Assembly: GCA_030159075.1 (NCBI GenBank)
Contig: BROG01000002.1
Span: 5,352,001-5,416,000 of the forward strand
Length of the DNA: 64,000 bases
Direction of reading: 5' to 3'
Origin: Atrina japonica
Taxonomy: Eukaryota > Mollusca > Bivalvia > Pterioida > Pinnidae
Part shown: positions 1 to 10,700 of the stretch, piece after piece
Numbering within the stretch: position 1 is the first letter of the stretch
How the letters are laid out: each line of letters starts with the position of its first letter
Position numbers and translations under genes: made by a program
The notes under the pieces: model-generated
What the model was told of the DNA's origin: nothing
Seen by the model: the letters and a program-made list of their open reading frames with translations, nothing else
Database searches by the model: none

Positions 1-690
1 GGAATTACGTGACGGCTACCGAAAATTATTCCAAACAGGCTTTGAAACAGAGGAATGGTGTTTTCTTAAAATCCTACAAAATGATTTTAAATCTTATTGC
101 AAAAGAACGTACCAAACTCGTTGATCAGCTGATTTATTATAACAGATTTAAATGGAACCTGAAAGGCTAAACCAATAAAAAAGTACAAATCAATATGTCC
201 GCCGATTCCTTTTTTCAAATATACAATCATCCGATAAAGCATTTATAGGTCACGGTACTCTTATCCTTTCTGTACCTTATCTTTGTTCTCTGATTACCAA
301 ATAGTTATCTTCAATGCTAGCTACAGTAAACTGGAGTTTCTATACCAAAAGTTGTCTGCCTTGGAAGAAATTCAACCACGTATTATTCCATTGTTAAAAA
401 TAACAAAGTTATGTGTTGGGCATGTGTAGTTAACCTTTGATGTGTTGCAGATTGTTTTTAACTATGTCAATATTTGGTATTTTATAGGAATCAATTGATA
501 TATTCTTCCGAAATGCAACAGTTGTGAAGATATTTTTGAAATACATTCGACACCTGACTATAATTGATATGCATTTATATTAAATTGAATATGAAACGTT
601 ACAGTGTAACCTAAGCTGAGGTGATTCGCACGGAGCGATCACCATGTGAGACTTTGCAAACTCGATCTACTCATGCAAGTAGATTAAATT
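1..690 (+). repeat. Dispersed ~0.7 kb repeat, copy 1
   Basis: The block aligns by eye along its length with 1515-2190. Shared landmarks in order are a GCAAAAGAAC stretch, GCCTTGGAAGAAATT, a GTTATGTGTTGGGCATGTGTAG stretch, TTTGGTATTTTATAGGAA, and an end module with ACCTAAGCTGAGGTGA, GGAGCGATCACCATGTGAGA and TTTGCAAACTC. It has no open frame of note. The left end may be cut by the window edge. The family is not one I can name. Confidence 0.75.
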
Positions 691-1068
691 TCAAACAATA
701 AAGTTGGTACAATTCGACAAAAGATCGTAATCGAATTCACGGTTTCTCATAATAGTATGCAACATCGGAGGAAAAATGCATATTATATCATTTCCGGTTA
801 AGCATCTCGTATATATGACATGTGGATGACATGCAATACTAGGTGCCTGATTTGAAAAGCAGCCTCCAGAAAAGTGATAACACGTCATCTTTACAAGAAA
901 AACCATGCAGATGAATTGAACCAAGATATCACCGATTGTTGTCAATGTAATATTACAAAACCGGAAGTGATCGTGCCCGACTTTCTGTTAAAGTCACGCG
1001 ATCTGAGTATAAACTATACGAAAAAATCTGAATGGAACGGAACAACTCCATTAAGGTCTATTGTTTAC

Positions 1069-1344
1069 TTGTTTGTTTGTTTATTGTTGTTTAACGTCCC
1101 ACTCAAGAATCTTTCACTCATATGGAGACGTCACCAAATGCAGGTGAAGGGCTTCAAATTTGGCCTATGCTCGGCACTTACGGTAATTGAGCAGTGAGGG
1201 TTCTTTAACATCCCTAAACCTACTGTGACACGGGACCTCGGTTTTTACGGTCTCATCCGAAGGACACGAAACCAACCTGACGCCTGGTGGACTCAAATTC
1301 CCGACCAAGAGTGGAACGCGCTGTCGACTGAGCCAGGTTGACTC
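1069..1344 (-). mobile_element. tRNA-derived SINE (family 1), near full length
   Basis: Read on the minus strand, it has a tRNA-like head (box A-like TGGCTCAGTCGAC, box B-like GAATTTGAGTCC), then a conserved body (CCGAGGTCCCGTGTCACAG, AAAGAACCCTCACTGCTCAA, GGTGACGTCTCCATATGAG), ending in GGGACGTTAAACAACAATAA. The 13-bp repeat GTCTATTGTTTAC flanks it at 1056-1068 and 1345-1357, the target-site duplication expected of LINE-mobilised insertion. Box B is mutated, so it is probably inactive. Confidence 0.9.
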
Positions 1345-1514
1345 GTCTATTGTTTACAAACTATGTGTAAAACCAAACTAAGTAACTAACTAACTAGGTA
1401 CAGCAGTATTCAATTTCCACCATTTCGTCAATTATATAGTACTACAAATTTATAGTAAGCACTGATAATCTGAAGATGTTTGTATTTGTTACCAGTGTTT
1501 AATCCATGTTAAGG

Positions 1515-2190
1515 AATCTTAGAATCACGTGGTGGTTACAGCAAATTCTTCCGAATAGGCTTTTCGAAAGAGTAATGACGTTTTCGTAAAACAAATCTGC
1601 TGGCTAAATTGAACTATGATTGCAAAAGAACAAGAAAAATATGCGATGTCAAACTCATTGATTGGCTGATTCATCAGCAATAATTTTAATTAAAGTTGAG
1701 GGGCTGATAAATCAACAAAAGTCAATGTGTCCGGCGATCTCTTTAAGCGTACAAAATATCCAGTTTGATATTATAGCATTTCTAGGTACTGTCAATCACC
1801 TTTTCCATCTTTGAAACTAGTACTGCAGCTTCAGTAAACTATAGTGTCCATTCAAAAGTTACCTGCCTTGGAAAATTTTTTCTCACGTATTATGTCATTG
1901 TTAGAAATAAGGAAGTTATGTATTGGACATGTGTAGTTGTCCTTGTCATGTATTGCACATTGTCTTCTACTGCATCAAAATTTGGTATTTTATAACAACA
2001 ATTGATATTTTCTTCTGAAAGGCAACTGTAAAGTTAAGAGATTTTTAAAAATATATTTGACAGCTGAATATGTGCATCAATATCAAATGGAATATGAAAG
2101 TGCAGTGGAATAACCTAAGCTGAGGTGAATCGAATGGAGCGATCACCATGTGAGACTTTGCAAACTCAGTCTACTTATTAAAGTAGATTT
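1515..2190 (+). repeat. Dispersed ~0.7 kb repeat, copy 2
   Basis: Same order of landmarks as copy 1, with the end module GCTGAGGTGAATCG...GGAGCGATCACCATGTGAG at about 2115-2155. Directly to its right is an RT pseudogene on the other strand. Copies 1 and 2 are direct repeats about 1.5 kb apart. Confidence 0.75.
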
Positions 2191-2333
2191 AATTTAAAAC
2201 AACAAAAGTGAAGTGTGGAATCTTACAAACATGACCATATCAGACGCTATGATATTAACTGGGAAAGGGAGTATAGGAAATGTCCAGAAAGGTTAATACA
2301 ATTCGGCAATTTATAACAAACAATATGGTGGCC

Positions 2334-2405
2334 TCCGGTTTTTTTGTGAGAAATTTTGCTAGTTTACTTCCGGAAGGCCGGTGGTTTCTTCCCGGGTATG
2401 TGAAT
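2334..2405 (+). mobile_element. Fragment of a second SINE family (family 2)
   Basis: TTTTTTGTGAGAAATTTTGC, TAGTTTACTTCCGGAAGG and CGGTGGTTTCTTCCCGGGTA match the body seen at 27405-27480, 44350-44440 and 61497-61560. Head and tail are missing. Confidence 0.6.
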
Positions 2406-2459
2406 ACGACAAACTGAGTATAAAACGAACTCAACATAGAGAGGAATTGTGAATCTCAA

Positions 2460-3357
2460 ACAGAATGAGACCATATGTCTGGACGGAGTCTGTGTTTCCT
2501 GTCAGCATGCCACACCCGTCGCAAATATTCCATGGAAACCTCTCGACTTCGGTGAAAAGGTCAAAATTGGTTAAAATTTTATGTTAGTTTTAAATCTGGT
2601 TGGCAAAAGGTAATCACTGTATATGGCCATGCTCCAGAATACTATCGACTTTTTGACAGTGGACATCGTATTGTTTAACATGTTTAACCATAAAGCTTCC
2701 TTAGTGACGATTTCACAGAATAAAACATTAATAAGAGGGGCATGCCCTGACATAGTGACACAATATATAAGTTGTGAAATGACAACGCCATAGGCAGGAA
2801 AGGGCGAGATATTAATACTCAGCAACGGAAAGTTCGCTATATGGAAATTGAAATAGTTTGTTATAAATGGATGTGAGAAGTTGACCGTCCTCTCCAAATC
2901 AGCAAGAGTAAATCTAAGTATGAAGCAGATATGCTGTTCTCTGTGATCTTGTTGATCTTAAGCTCAACAGGATACATCTGGCCGGGGTAATTCTGAAATA
3001 TTTACAGACATGACGTCGTCGATGTACCTGTCATTGAAATTGAACAGAGATGCTAACTGTTTCTTTTCTTGTGGAGAACAGAGACAGTATAAAGAATACA
3101 AAATTTAAAGATGTCAGCCAATATAGGTGCACAATTGGTACTCATTGGAATGCCGGCAATCTGCTGGAATATCTTTCCCCACAAAAACCACGAAGATGTT
3201 GTCCACTAGAAACTCCATCATCTTGTTGACAATGCTTCTGTGTAGTTGTTGTTGGAATTTAAGGTTCTTCATGACCTAACACTACAAAGTATATCTGTGA
3301 TTTCCATTTTTGTATGCAAAGGAATTTCGTATATTAATTGAGCAGACTGTTTTTAAG
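2460..3357 (-). pseudogene. Degenerate reverse transcriptase (Penelope-like or related)
   Basis: Read on the minus strand, several frames give pieces of one reverse transcriptase. Around 3150-3200 is GKIFQQIAGIPMSTNCAP followed by ILADIF. Around 3020-3080 is KKQLASLFNFNDRYIDDV, whose Y-I-D-D is the polymerase catalytic motif. Around 2770-2870 is NFHIANFPLLSINI followed by PAYGVVISQLIYC. Upstream, around 3300-3355, KLKNSLLN and YKNGNHRYTL match the fingers region. The order is correct for one RT, but frameshifts and stops separate the pieces. The combination resembles RTs I associate with Penelope-like elements of marine invertebrates; no GIY-YIG endonuclease is visible. The clade is uncertain, the RT identity much less so. 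Confidence 0.7.
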
Positions 3358-3680
3358 CTTCTGGTGAGGAAATGTTATTTAAAAGGTCGAAAAATCACGA
3401 GACTGTTGATTGTATTATAATGATCGGCTGGCTCATTGGCAACATTTTTAATTGAAGGCGACATGATGATAAACCAACAAATATCAACAAATATCTGGCA
3501 ATCTCTTTACGCTCACACTAATATCTAACCTAATATATCATTTCTAGGTACTCTCGTCATTTCCATATCCCATTTTTATTCTTTGATCACCAGATAATTT
3601 TTTTTCAAACAATGGTCTATTTCAGACGTTACCTACCTTGGAAGAAAATCGAACACTTATGTTATGTCATTGTCAGAATG

Positions 3681-3970
3681 TTTGTTTGTTTGTTTATTAT
3701 TGTTATTTAACGTCCAACTCGAGAATCTTTCGTGCATATGAAGACGTCACCAAATGCCGGTGAAGGGCTTCAAATTTTGGCCTTATGCTCGGCACTTACG
3801 GCCATTGAGCAGTGAAGGTTCTTTAACGCGCCGACACCTACTGTGACACGGGACCTCGGTTTTTACGGTCTCATCCGAAACACAGGAAATCAACCTGCCG
3901 CCAGTTGGACTCGAACTCACGACCTCACGACCAAGAGTCGAGCTCGCTACAGACTGAGTCTGGTCGGCTC
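3681..3970 (-). mobile_element. tRNA-derived SINE (family 1)
   Basis: Same body and tail as the copy at 1069-1344, with head remnants ACTCAGTCTG and TCGTGAGTTCGAGTCC on the minus strand. Flanks CATTGTCAGAAT and CATTGTTATTAAAT look like a diverged target duplication. It interrupts copy 3 of the 0.7 kb repeat and is therefore younger than it. Confidence 0.85.
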
Positions 3971-4178
3971 CATTGTTATTAAATAACAATGTTATGTATT
4001 GGACATCTCTTTTTTTTCTTGTGATGTGTTGCACATTGTTTTAACTACATCAGTATTTGTTATTTTATCAGAAATTAATAGATATATTCTTCTGAAATAC
4101 ACGTGATCTGATTACAAACTAGTCGGATAAATCTGAACGGAATGGAACAACTCGATAAAAGTAATATTTATTACAAAC

Positions 4179-4398
4179 TACCGTAGAATCAGAAAGTTTT
4201 GTTGTGCTTTAATTTTTTTTTATTTCGTTGTTTTCATATATTAACGAAATTAAAACCATAACGAAAAATTACAAATTGTAATACAAATAGGTTCCTTTAT
4301 AAACTTTTTTCTATTTCAACTAAATTTAATGTCAACGATTTGTTTTATTTTTAAAACAACGAAATTTAAACCACACGAAACTTTCTGATTCTACAGTA
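4179..4398. mobile_element. MITE with ~24-bp terminal inverted repeats, TA-flanked
   Basis: The left end TACCGTAGAATCAGAAAGTT and the right end (inverse) TACTGTAGAATCAGAAAGTT are inverted repeats. Similarity continues inward into T-rich and A-rich arms with TTTCGTTG and CAACGAAA. Length 220 bp, no coding capacity. TA-type ends suggest a Tc1/mariner-derived element. Confidence 0.75.
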
Positions 4399-5252
4399 TA
4401 TATAAAACCAAAATAACAGAGAAGAGGAGTATTCAATTTCGTCAATTATAAAAAAAGCATCTTTAAACAGTACCAACACTAAACCAGAGTGATCATTCCA
4501 ACCGGAAGAAAATCGAACACGTGTTATGTAATTGATAGAAAATAAGTAAGTTATGAATTGGGCAAGTCTAGTCGCCCTTGTGATTTCTTGCAGATTGTTG
4601 TCAACTACATCAATGATTGGTATTTTATCAGGAATAAATTGAAATGCAACTAACATTGGAGATATTTCTGAAATATTTTTGATACCTGACTATAATTGAT
4701 ATGCATCTATATCAAATGGAATTTGAAACTGTTGTGACGTAACCTAAACTGAGGTGACTCGCGCGGAGCGTCACCATGTGACACATTGCAAACTCGATCT
4801 AATAATAAAAGTAGAATTATTATCAAACACCAAAAGTATGAAATAAAGTTAATCTGTTTCTCTAGACTTAAACTTGGTGGCAGTTACAGCCAGCTTTCAA
4901 GTCACATTCCGGGGAAGTTATTGTATTATCCGGCATTGTCTACATAATTCCATTCCATTTCCCCAACAACAAATATCAGGAAACAGCATAAAGGGACATA
5001 AGATGATTTCCTTTGGATAACCGATGGAGAGCTTTGAGGTCTGAGCTGAAACTGAAATTGGCAACCATCACTGCTCGATCACTGCTAAAAGCGTACACGT
5101 GAGTGATACTTTAACGAGGTTATCAACTTCGTGGATCATAGTAAATCGTAGTATATTTAGACAAATTGCAATTACTTTTTAATTTAATTTAATAGTAATT
5201 GATTTCATCGTAATATATTATGTCTTGTCTAACAAGGTTTACTGAATCGAAG

Positions 5253-5336
5253 CCATAGGCGTTGGAAGCAAATTGAACGTGGACACCTATGTCTATCTTT
5301 GCAAAAAAGTGGGGGGGGGGGGGCTAACCCCTATGG
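5253..5336. mobile_element. Short MITE-like fragment with CCATAGG ends
   Basis: It starts CCATAGGCGTTGGAAGC and ends in CCCCTATGG after a run of 14 G. The inner part (AAGCAAATTGAA, CACCTATGTCTATCTTTGCA) is shared with 24746-24911, so both belong to one family. Confidence 0.6.
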
Positions 5337-5424
5337 AAGCAACATAACCTAATGTAAGATTTATGTAGCCTTGTACATGATGCCCTGGTTCTCAAGTACG
5401 ATACAACAGGAAATTTATCTAGTG

Positions 5425-5715
5425 GGGCCTCGATAACAAGATCACCTAACTGACTCGCTCAGGTGTCCGGACAGCGTGGTGGTTAGCACACTCGCTCTCT
5501 CATTAATGCAAGTCGAGCTGGATCCTTGGATTGGATATTATTATTGTAGAGATGGTATAGCGGTCGGCAAGTCGGACACGTGGGTTTTCTTCGGGTACTT
5601 CGGTTTCCTCGCACAGCAATGAACCCCTTACACCAACATCAGACCCAACGAGGACAATTTCTGTAAGTTGACAGAACTTGTTTGTTAATCGTTGTAAAAT
5701 AAATAAAGTTTAAAC
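5425..5715 (+). mobile_element. SINE of a third kind (family 3), copy 1
   Basis: It aligns along its length with 13682-13972. Shared landmarks are AAGATCACCTAACTGACTCG, AGGTGTCCGGACAGCG, a box A-like TGGTTAGCACACTCG, GGATCCTTGGATTGGA, and the tail TTGTTAATCGTTGTAAAATA followed by AATAAAGTTTAAACTAAAG. The dispersed copies and Pol III-like boxes point to a tRNA-derived SINE. I see no clear target duplication. Confidence 0.7.
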
Positions 5716-6422
5716 TAAAGAAATAAACACAAGACTAATTGTTTAACTCCAAAGCGATGTCACACTGAACTTCAGTTCAAGCTTATCGTTCAGACTACGA
5801 TGTAATTCATTTAAAGGCCCATGACCGGCGGTTTACGCTCAGCAAGGTTGTTAATTTTGTTTTAAATGATAAAGTGCTTTGCAAAATGCTTGTACAAATT
5901 ATTATCTTCCCATTAATTACTCTTCTAAGTGATTCTCTGGTTTCTAGGGGGTCTTTTGAGTTTAAAATAAAAAAAAGTGATTTTCACTAGTAACGACAAT
6001 AAATACAAATGGAGTTGCGTAATAATCAAGACAACCTCAGATGAATTAAGTTCAACATATGGGTAATGATTATCTCCCATCAAAACTCATACCTAAATGA
6101 ACTTGTTGACTCGTACCCATGTTTTAGCTTATTCTTGTCCATCGATTAACTTAGTCGTGCCCATCGCCTGTTTGATTGTAGAATTATTTGTGAAGGTATA
6201 CATGTACTTACTTACCAACTAGGTAATTATAATTACCATAATTCCGCCGTTTGGTATTGAAATGTCATACAAGTATCTGTAGAAATGAGTTGACTTCAGA
6301 ATTACTTCACTGACAGAGATATTGTCTGATTCACAAAACGTGGAGGGGGGTATTAACTTTAAGATTATCTTGCAGATGATCCTACTCAATTTTCGATTTG
6401 ATTATATGTTTAGATTCATTAT

Positions 6423-6869
6423 TTGGCCTTGTCTGATACCACTTTCTCTTTAGAAGTAAACTCTTCCAGAAGAGATTGTAACAAGAAGCATTGTGAACGT
6501 CATGGAAAAAAACCCGAAAAGATCGAGGTTTGTATTTGTTTAATAATTGCACAAGCTGTACCAATCTTTCGTTTGGTGAAAAACGTAGATAAACGAGGAA
6601 CTACAGTCCGAGTCGGCAGTGACCTCCAAAACGCGTTGCACTCCTTTCCATTATTTACCTCCTCATTACAGAGGACAAACTATGTAAATGATTTGTATAC
6701 AAATATACGGACAGAATTTCAGGCTCCTGTGAATAGTATGTCTTTAAATTGTATATTGTGTGAATCAGAGAACTTTTTACGATATTTCATGATGGTCAAT
6801 TTAAACGGTCAAGAGCCTTTTAGCACGGCTACAAGTACAAAGGGACGTAGAACTGACGCCAAGCTCTAA
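6423..6869 (+). other. Unrecognised 148-codon open frame without an ATG start
   Basis: The frame is open for 148 codons but begins at a TTG; its first in-frame ATG is near 6738, late in the frame. I recognise no domain. No splice acceptor, promoter or repeat explains it. In AT-rich DNA a frame of this length is uncommon but can arise by chance. It could also be a remnant of a mobile-element gene. Confidence 0.12.
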
Positions 6870-6879
6870 AACAGGTGTG

Positions 6880-6995
6880 GTACCGACCTCCGCAGTACCA
6901 CCATTAAGCATCTCCGTGTTCAGTCTATTACAAGCTACCGATTATCCATTTCACAAATGTTACCCTAGCCAACACTAGTATAGTCGCAATTTATA
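6880..6995 (+). repeat. Dispersed repeat shared with 14213-14345
   Basis: Both copies contain CCTCCGCA(G/A)TACCACCA, then AGCTACCGATTA(T/C)CCATTT and TA(C/G)CCCTAGCCAA in the same order and spacing. The family is unknown. Confidence 0.6.
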
Positions 6996-7106
6996 AAATT
7001 TATGATGTATGGTGTCTGTGGCGTCTAGAATGCAGTGCATAATTTTACTTGTGTGGATCTACATATAGCTAGCCTACATGTATTTAAAACTGAGAGAAAA
7101 ATAATC

Positions 7107-7250
7107 AACCCCACCTTGAGGGTCTGGCAAAAGAATCACAATCCTCGGGATAAGATTCTTGAATGACAAGCCCATGACAAGCCTCGGGTTTGTCATTCAA
7201 GAATCTTACCCTCGGATCAGATTCCTTTGTCATACCTTCAAGGTAGGGGT
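7107..7250. repeat. 144-bp fold-back (long imperfect inverted repeat)
   Basis: The left arm 7107-7173 and right arm 7186-7250 are reverse complements over about 65 bp with few mismatches. Their inner 20 bp (AAGATTCTTGAATGACAA and its complement) are nearly perfect, and only about 12 bases separate the arms. It could form a long hairpin. Likely a fold-back MITE or a single inverted duplication. Confidence 0.8.
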
Positions 7251-7744
7251 AGATTCTATTCATCTGCATGCTTAAATTATGAAAGCATTGTCGTACAGAC
7301 TGCATGTCGGATATTTTTATCTCACGATCACAGTTTTAAAAATAATACTAAATCGGACGCATACACTTGATAGTAATCTTACATGTTGACAAACAGAGTA
7401 GGCTTAAACACAGAACAAAATGTCCCGTTTTCTCAAATGGGTCACCCACCAAACTTATGAACAAAGCCACGTGTATTTAACTATTTTATGTGAGTCATTA
7501 TTTTTATCGGATCAGGAGTTCATGCCACTGGCCCTGCTGGCCACCTAGGAAAAAAATTAATCTCAAGCCCAGTTTACTGTAAAATAGATAAACGAATAAG
7601 AAAAATATAAAAATAAAATTTGATATATACATAAATTACTGAATCGATAAAGTAATTACTGATAAATTAATTATAAAAAGTGAATAAATAAAATGAAATA
7701 AATATACATAAATAAAGGTAAAAAAATCAGAAAGGAATTTGTAA

Positions 7745-7890
7745 CTTCTCAATAATATGGTCCTTCGGATGAGACAGTAAAAGTCAAGATCCCGTGTCGC
7801 AGTTGGTGTCGGCACGTTAAAGAACCCTCACTGCTCAATGGCCGTAAGTGCCGAGCATAGGCCAAAATTTGAAGCACTTCGCCGGGATTT
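7745..7890 (+). mobile_element. SINE family 1, left half, split by the hAT element
   Basis: GGATGAGACAGTAAAA, CCCGTGTCGCAG, AAAGAACCCTCACTGCTCAA and AGTGCCGAGCATAGGCC are the SINE body. The tRNA head is missing (5' truncation). The body stops at CGCCGGGATTT, and its continuation is at 13422. Confidence 0.9.
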
Positions 7891-7917
7891 CACTGGCGTA
7901 GCTGCTTATTAGCACTG

Positions 7918-7933
7918 TAAGCACGTGCTTACA
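7918..7933. repeat. 16-bp perfect palindrome near the hAT left end
   Basis: GTAAGCACGTGCTTAC is its own reverse complement. Its half-site GTAAGCA recurs inversely at the right end (TGCTTAC at 13384-13390). A subterminal transposase-binding role is conceivable but inferred. Confidence 0.5.
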
Positions 7934-8814
7934 AATAATTTTTTTTTCAGTTGTTGATTATCTTTTGTAATCTGTTCTTAATAATTATTTTAATCCTACT
8001 TTCCCACAAAAGTATAAAACACATCGGTAATATGTGAAATTAAAATAAATGGGCTGCTCCATTATGGGTAATTATCGCTTTGTAGCTCCGACCAGAGTCG
8101 AAGATATATTATTGTAGGCTAGCTATCTTTAGTGGTGTTACCCTTAAAATTGTTTCACGTTCGATTTTTTAAATAACCCTCCCAAAGCAACATTTAAGTT
8201 TACTTTTGTTAATTTTAATGAAAAGGAAACGTTTGTTTTTTATCCTGCAGTACATGATCAACAATGAAATTTATCGCGCAATAAAAGTCGTTGAATCTTA
8301 TACATTTATAAACAATGTTCTTCACTGTAGGTCTTCGGTATGTTTATGTAGTTTGATTCTTTTATTCAGCTTAAAACAATATACATGCTTATAGCCGTTC
8401 CTTTACATATCAACAGTAAACAAGTACATGTAAATTTAAGAAAATGTTACAGACCAACATAATTATGCACAAAATGATAATAGTATTACAGCACATAACA
8501 GCAATAGTTTCAGTACTTATAGTAATATTGTATATAATAACATTAGTGCCAATAATCCCACATATACATATAAATGTATTTATAATTAAATTATCTAATT
8601 TTTTTTTTTTTTTTTTTTTTGTAGCGATATTCTAAATTGGTTTTAGACTTTAAATTAATTTCATTTATTATTATAAATTTTATTACATATTATTTCATTT
8701 TATTTCATTTCCCAGAGACTCAGTTATAGTATAACTTAAGTTTAATATCTATGAATAGAAATAATGATAATAAATAAATCAATTAATTAAAATACAAATA
8801 AATTTAATAATAAT

Positions 8815-10480
8815 CTAATTTGTATTCAGGAAGGATGACCTATGCTTAATAGAGATATTAATATATAATGCCAATTTCAGTTGCCTTGCACTACTAGAGA
8901 TACTAAATAACTTGTACAACTTACTTATATTTGGCCAATGACAGTAATATTTAGAAAAATACCGTACCCTCAAGTCGTGATACAAAGGACAGACTAATAA
9001 AAAATGATACTCATCCTCGATGACACCCATATTACAGCAGTTACACAGTCTATCCTGTCTATCCATACCTACATATCTACCTCTTTCTATATTTAGATCA
9101 TGCGCACTAATACGCAATCTTGTCAAAGACGAACGGAGAGATTTGGAATTTTATATTATTTAGATATGTCTCCATAATCAATCCATTTTTAGTTTTAGCG
9201 TAAATTTGTAATTTTGTAGATGAGGTTAATTCTGTCCTCCATTTTTGTATTGCATTATCTAAAACACGACACTTTAAAAATTCGTAATTAATATCAAAGT
9301 GATCTTGCATAATCCATATATCACCAAGCCCTAAATTAAATAGATATGCCTTTACGTTACTAGCCCAATTCCGATTGTCATTTCTACCATTTACATTAAT
9401 ATTTTCACGTAATAAATTTATATATATTATATAATAAATTATTTTTATCTTTTATAATTTTCAACCAATATTTCAAAACCCTTAGAGAAGCTTTGACATT
9501 CAGGTAAACCCTACCTAGCTCGCCAACAACAGCAGCATTAGTTGCAGATTTATGCACACCTAAAATATATTTACAAAATTTTATATGTAAACGTTCTAAA
9601 TTATCCTGATTACTGGTCAGGCCCCAGATTTCCGAACCATATAAAAGTATCGGACTTATCTTACTGTCAAAAGCATATATGGTCTCTTTAACAGGTAAGA
9701 AAGCTTCACTAAGTAAATTAAAAAGCCCGTATAGAGATTTTGAACCTTGTTCACCAATTCGTTTCAGAGTCTGTTTCCAAAGACCATTGTAATTTAATAA
9801 TAAAAACCAAGATAAATAAATCTATCAACAATCTGTAAATCAATATTATCATAAGTAAAACGCAAATTTTGCATCCTATGACACTTTCTGAACACCAGAA
9901 CTTTTGACTTATTTATATTCACAGTGACACCAAAAAGAGAACAATACTCATATAATTTATTCAATAAACTTTGAAGAGCACCTGGAGACTTAGCAAAAAT
10001 AACTGTATCGTCCGCATATAGCAAACTATTTATACGTAAATCATGTAAACAAAAAATATCACTTTCATCATCTAGTGATAAATATTGAAACAAATCGTTT
10101 AAGACAATGGTTCTCCCTTGCTTCACACCAGTATGCGAAATTATTTGATCACTTATCCGTGAGTCAAATCTAATTCTAGCTTTAACTTCCTCATACATCA
10201 ATTTAACAATCTTAACAAAATTTACTAGAAACCCCAGTATGTAACAATTTCACCCAAAGTTCACTTCTAGGTATTCTATCAAATGCTTTTTGAAAATCTA
10301 TAAAAGCTGTATAAAGTTTTTCACCCCTATTCAAAACAGAAGACACTATAGAATTAAAAATAAAAAATACAATCAACGGTTGACATATTTGACCTAAAAC
10401 CGAATTGGTTTTTATACATAATTCTTCTTCGTCTTGTAATTAACTATTGTTTATAAATAATTTATAAACAATAGAATCAA
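8815..10480 (-). pseudogene. LINE reverse transcriptase, C-terminal part, frameshifted
   Basis: In order on the minus strand: around 10400 NQFGFRSNMSTVDCIF; near 10270-10300 motif A as AFIDFQKAFDRIPRSELW; then a frameshift near 10215. Next come MYEEVKARIRFDSRI and GVKQGR (motif B, with the usual S-P-x-L-F part lost), SLLYADDTVIFAKSPGAL with the catalytic Y-A-D-D, and NINKSKVLVF (motif D). The C-terminal piece (9126-8815) has RLRISAHDLNIERGRYVGM and a Cys/His cluster C-N-C-C-x9-H-x5-C, the zinc-knuckle-like tail seen in many metazoan LINEs. Stops and frameshifts make it inactive. The clade is not assigned. Confidence 0.85.
10444..10474. repeat. Perfect 14-bp stem, 3-base loop hairpin
   Basis: CTATTGTTTATAAA, loop TAA, then TTTATAAACAATAG. 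It lies inside the LINE remnant near its 5' limit. Confidence 0.6.
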
Positions 10481-10700
10481 GATCTTGCACGATCTTGAAT
10501 TTCATGACCGGATAAGAACGCTAGAATTTCATATACTAAGTATAAAATCTAAACGACGCTGTGACACAGATAAGTTGGTTTGAGCGTCATTTTAGCGTTC
10601 AATCGAAGACCGTTGAAATCACGTTCGTGCGACCTATTCGTACCATTTAAAAAAAAGTTTTCCAGAGATAACATAATCAGTTGAAAGCAGACCAAACAAA

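Larger units (their letters stand above)
3370..4825 (+). repeat. Dispersed ~0.7 kb repeat, copy 3, broken by insertions
   Basis: The left part (about 3370-4100) matches copies 1 and 2 through the TTATCAGAAATTAATAGATATATTC module. A SINE (3681-3970) and a MITE-bearing stretch (4107-4500) interrupt it. From about 4500 the ATCGAACACGTGTTATG and TTGGGCAAGTCTAGT modules appear again, leading to the end module GACTCGCGCGGAGCG at 4755. Part of the unit is therefore present twice here. Confidence 0.65.
8601..10480 (-). mobile_element. LINE (non-LTR retrotransposon), 5' truncated, nested in the hAT element
   Basis: Reading the minus strand, RT coding remnants run from about 10480 to 8815. An AT-rich 3' untranslated part follows, and then a run of about 20 A (T on the plus strand at 8600-8620), a poly(A) tail. 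The 5' half is absent, as usual for LINE insertions. I could not define a target duplication. Confidence 0.8.

Noticed and set aside
874..1197. 107-codon frame, and similar frames at 3783-4034, 15432-15821 and 49025-49282
   Set aside because: They overlap SINE copies, and the SINE parts of these frames are repeat sequence without coding meaning.
7105..7305. 66-codon minus-strand open frame
   Set aside because: It lies entirely on the fold-back inverted repeat.
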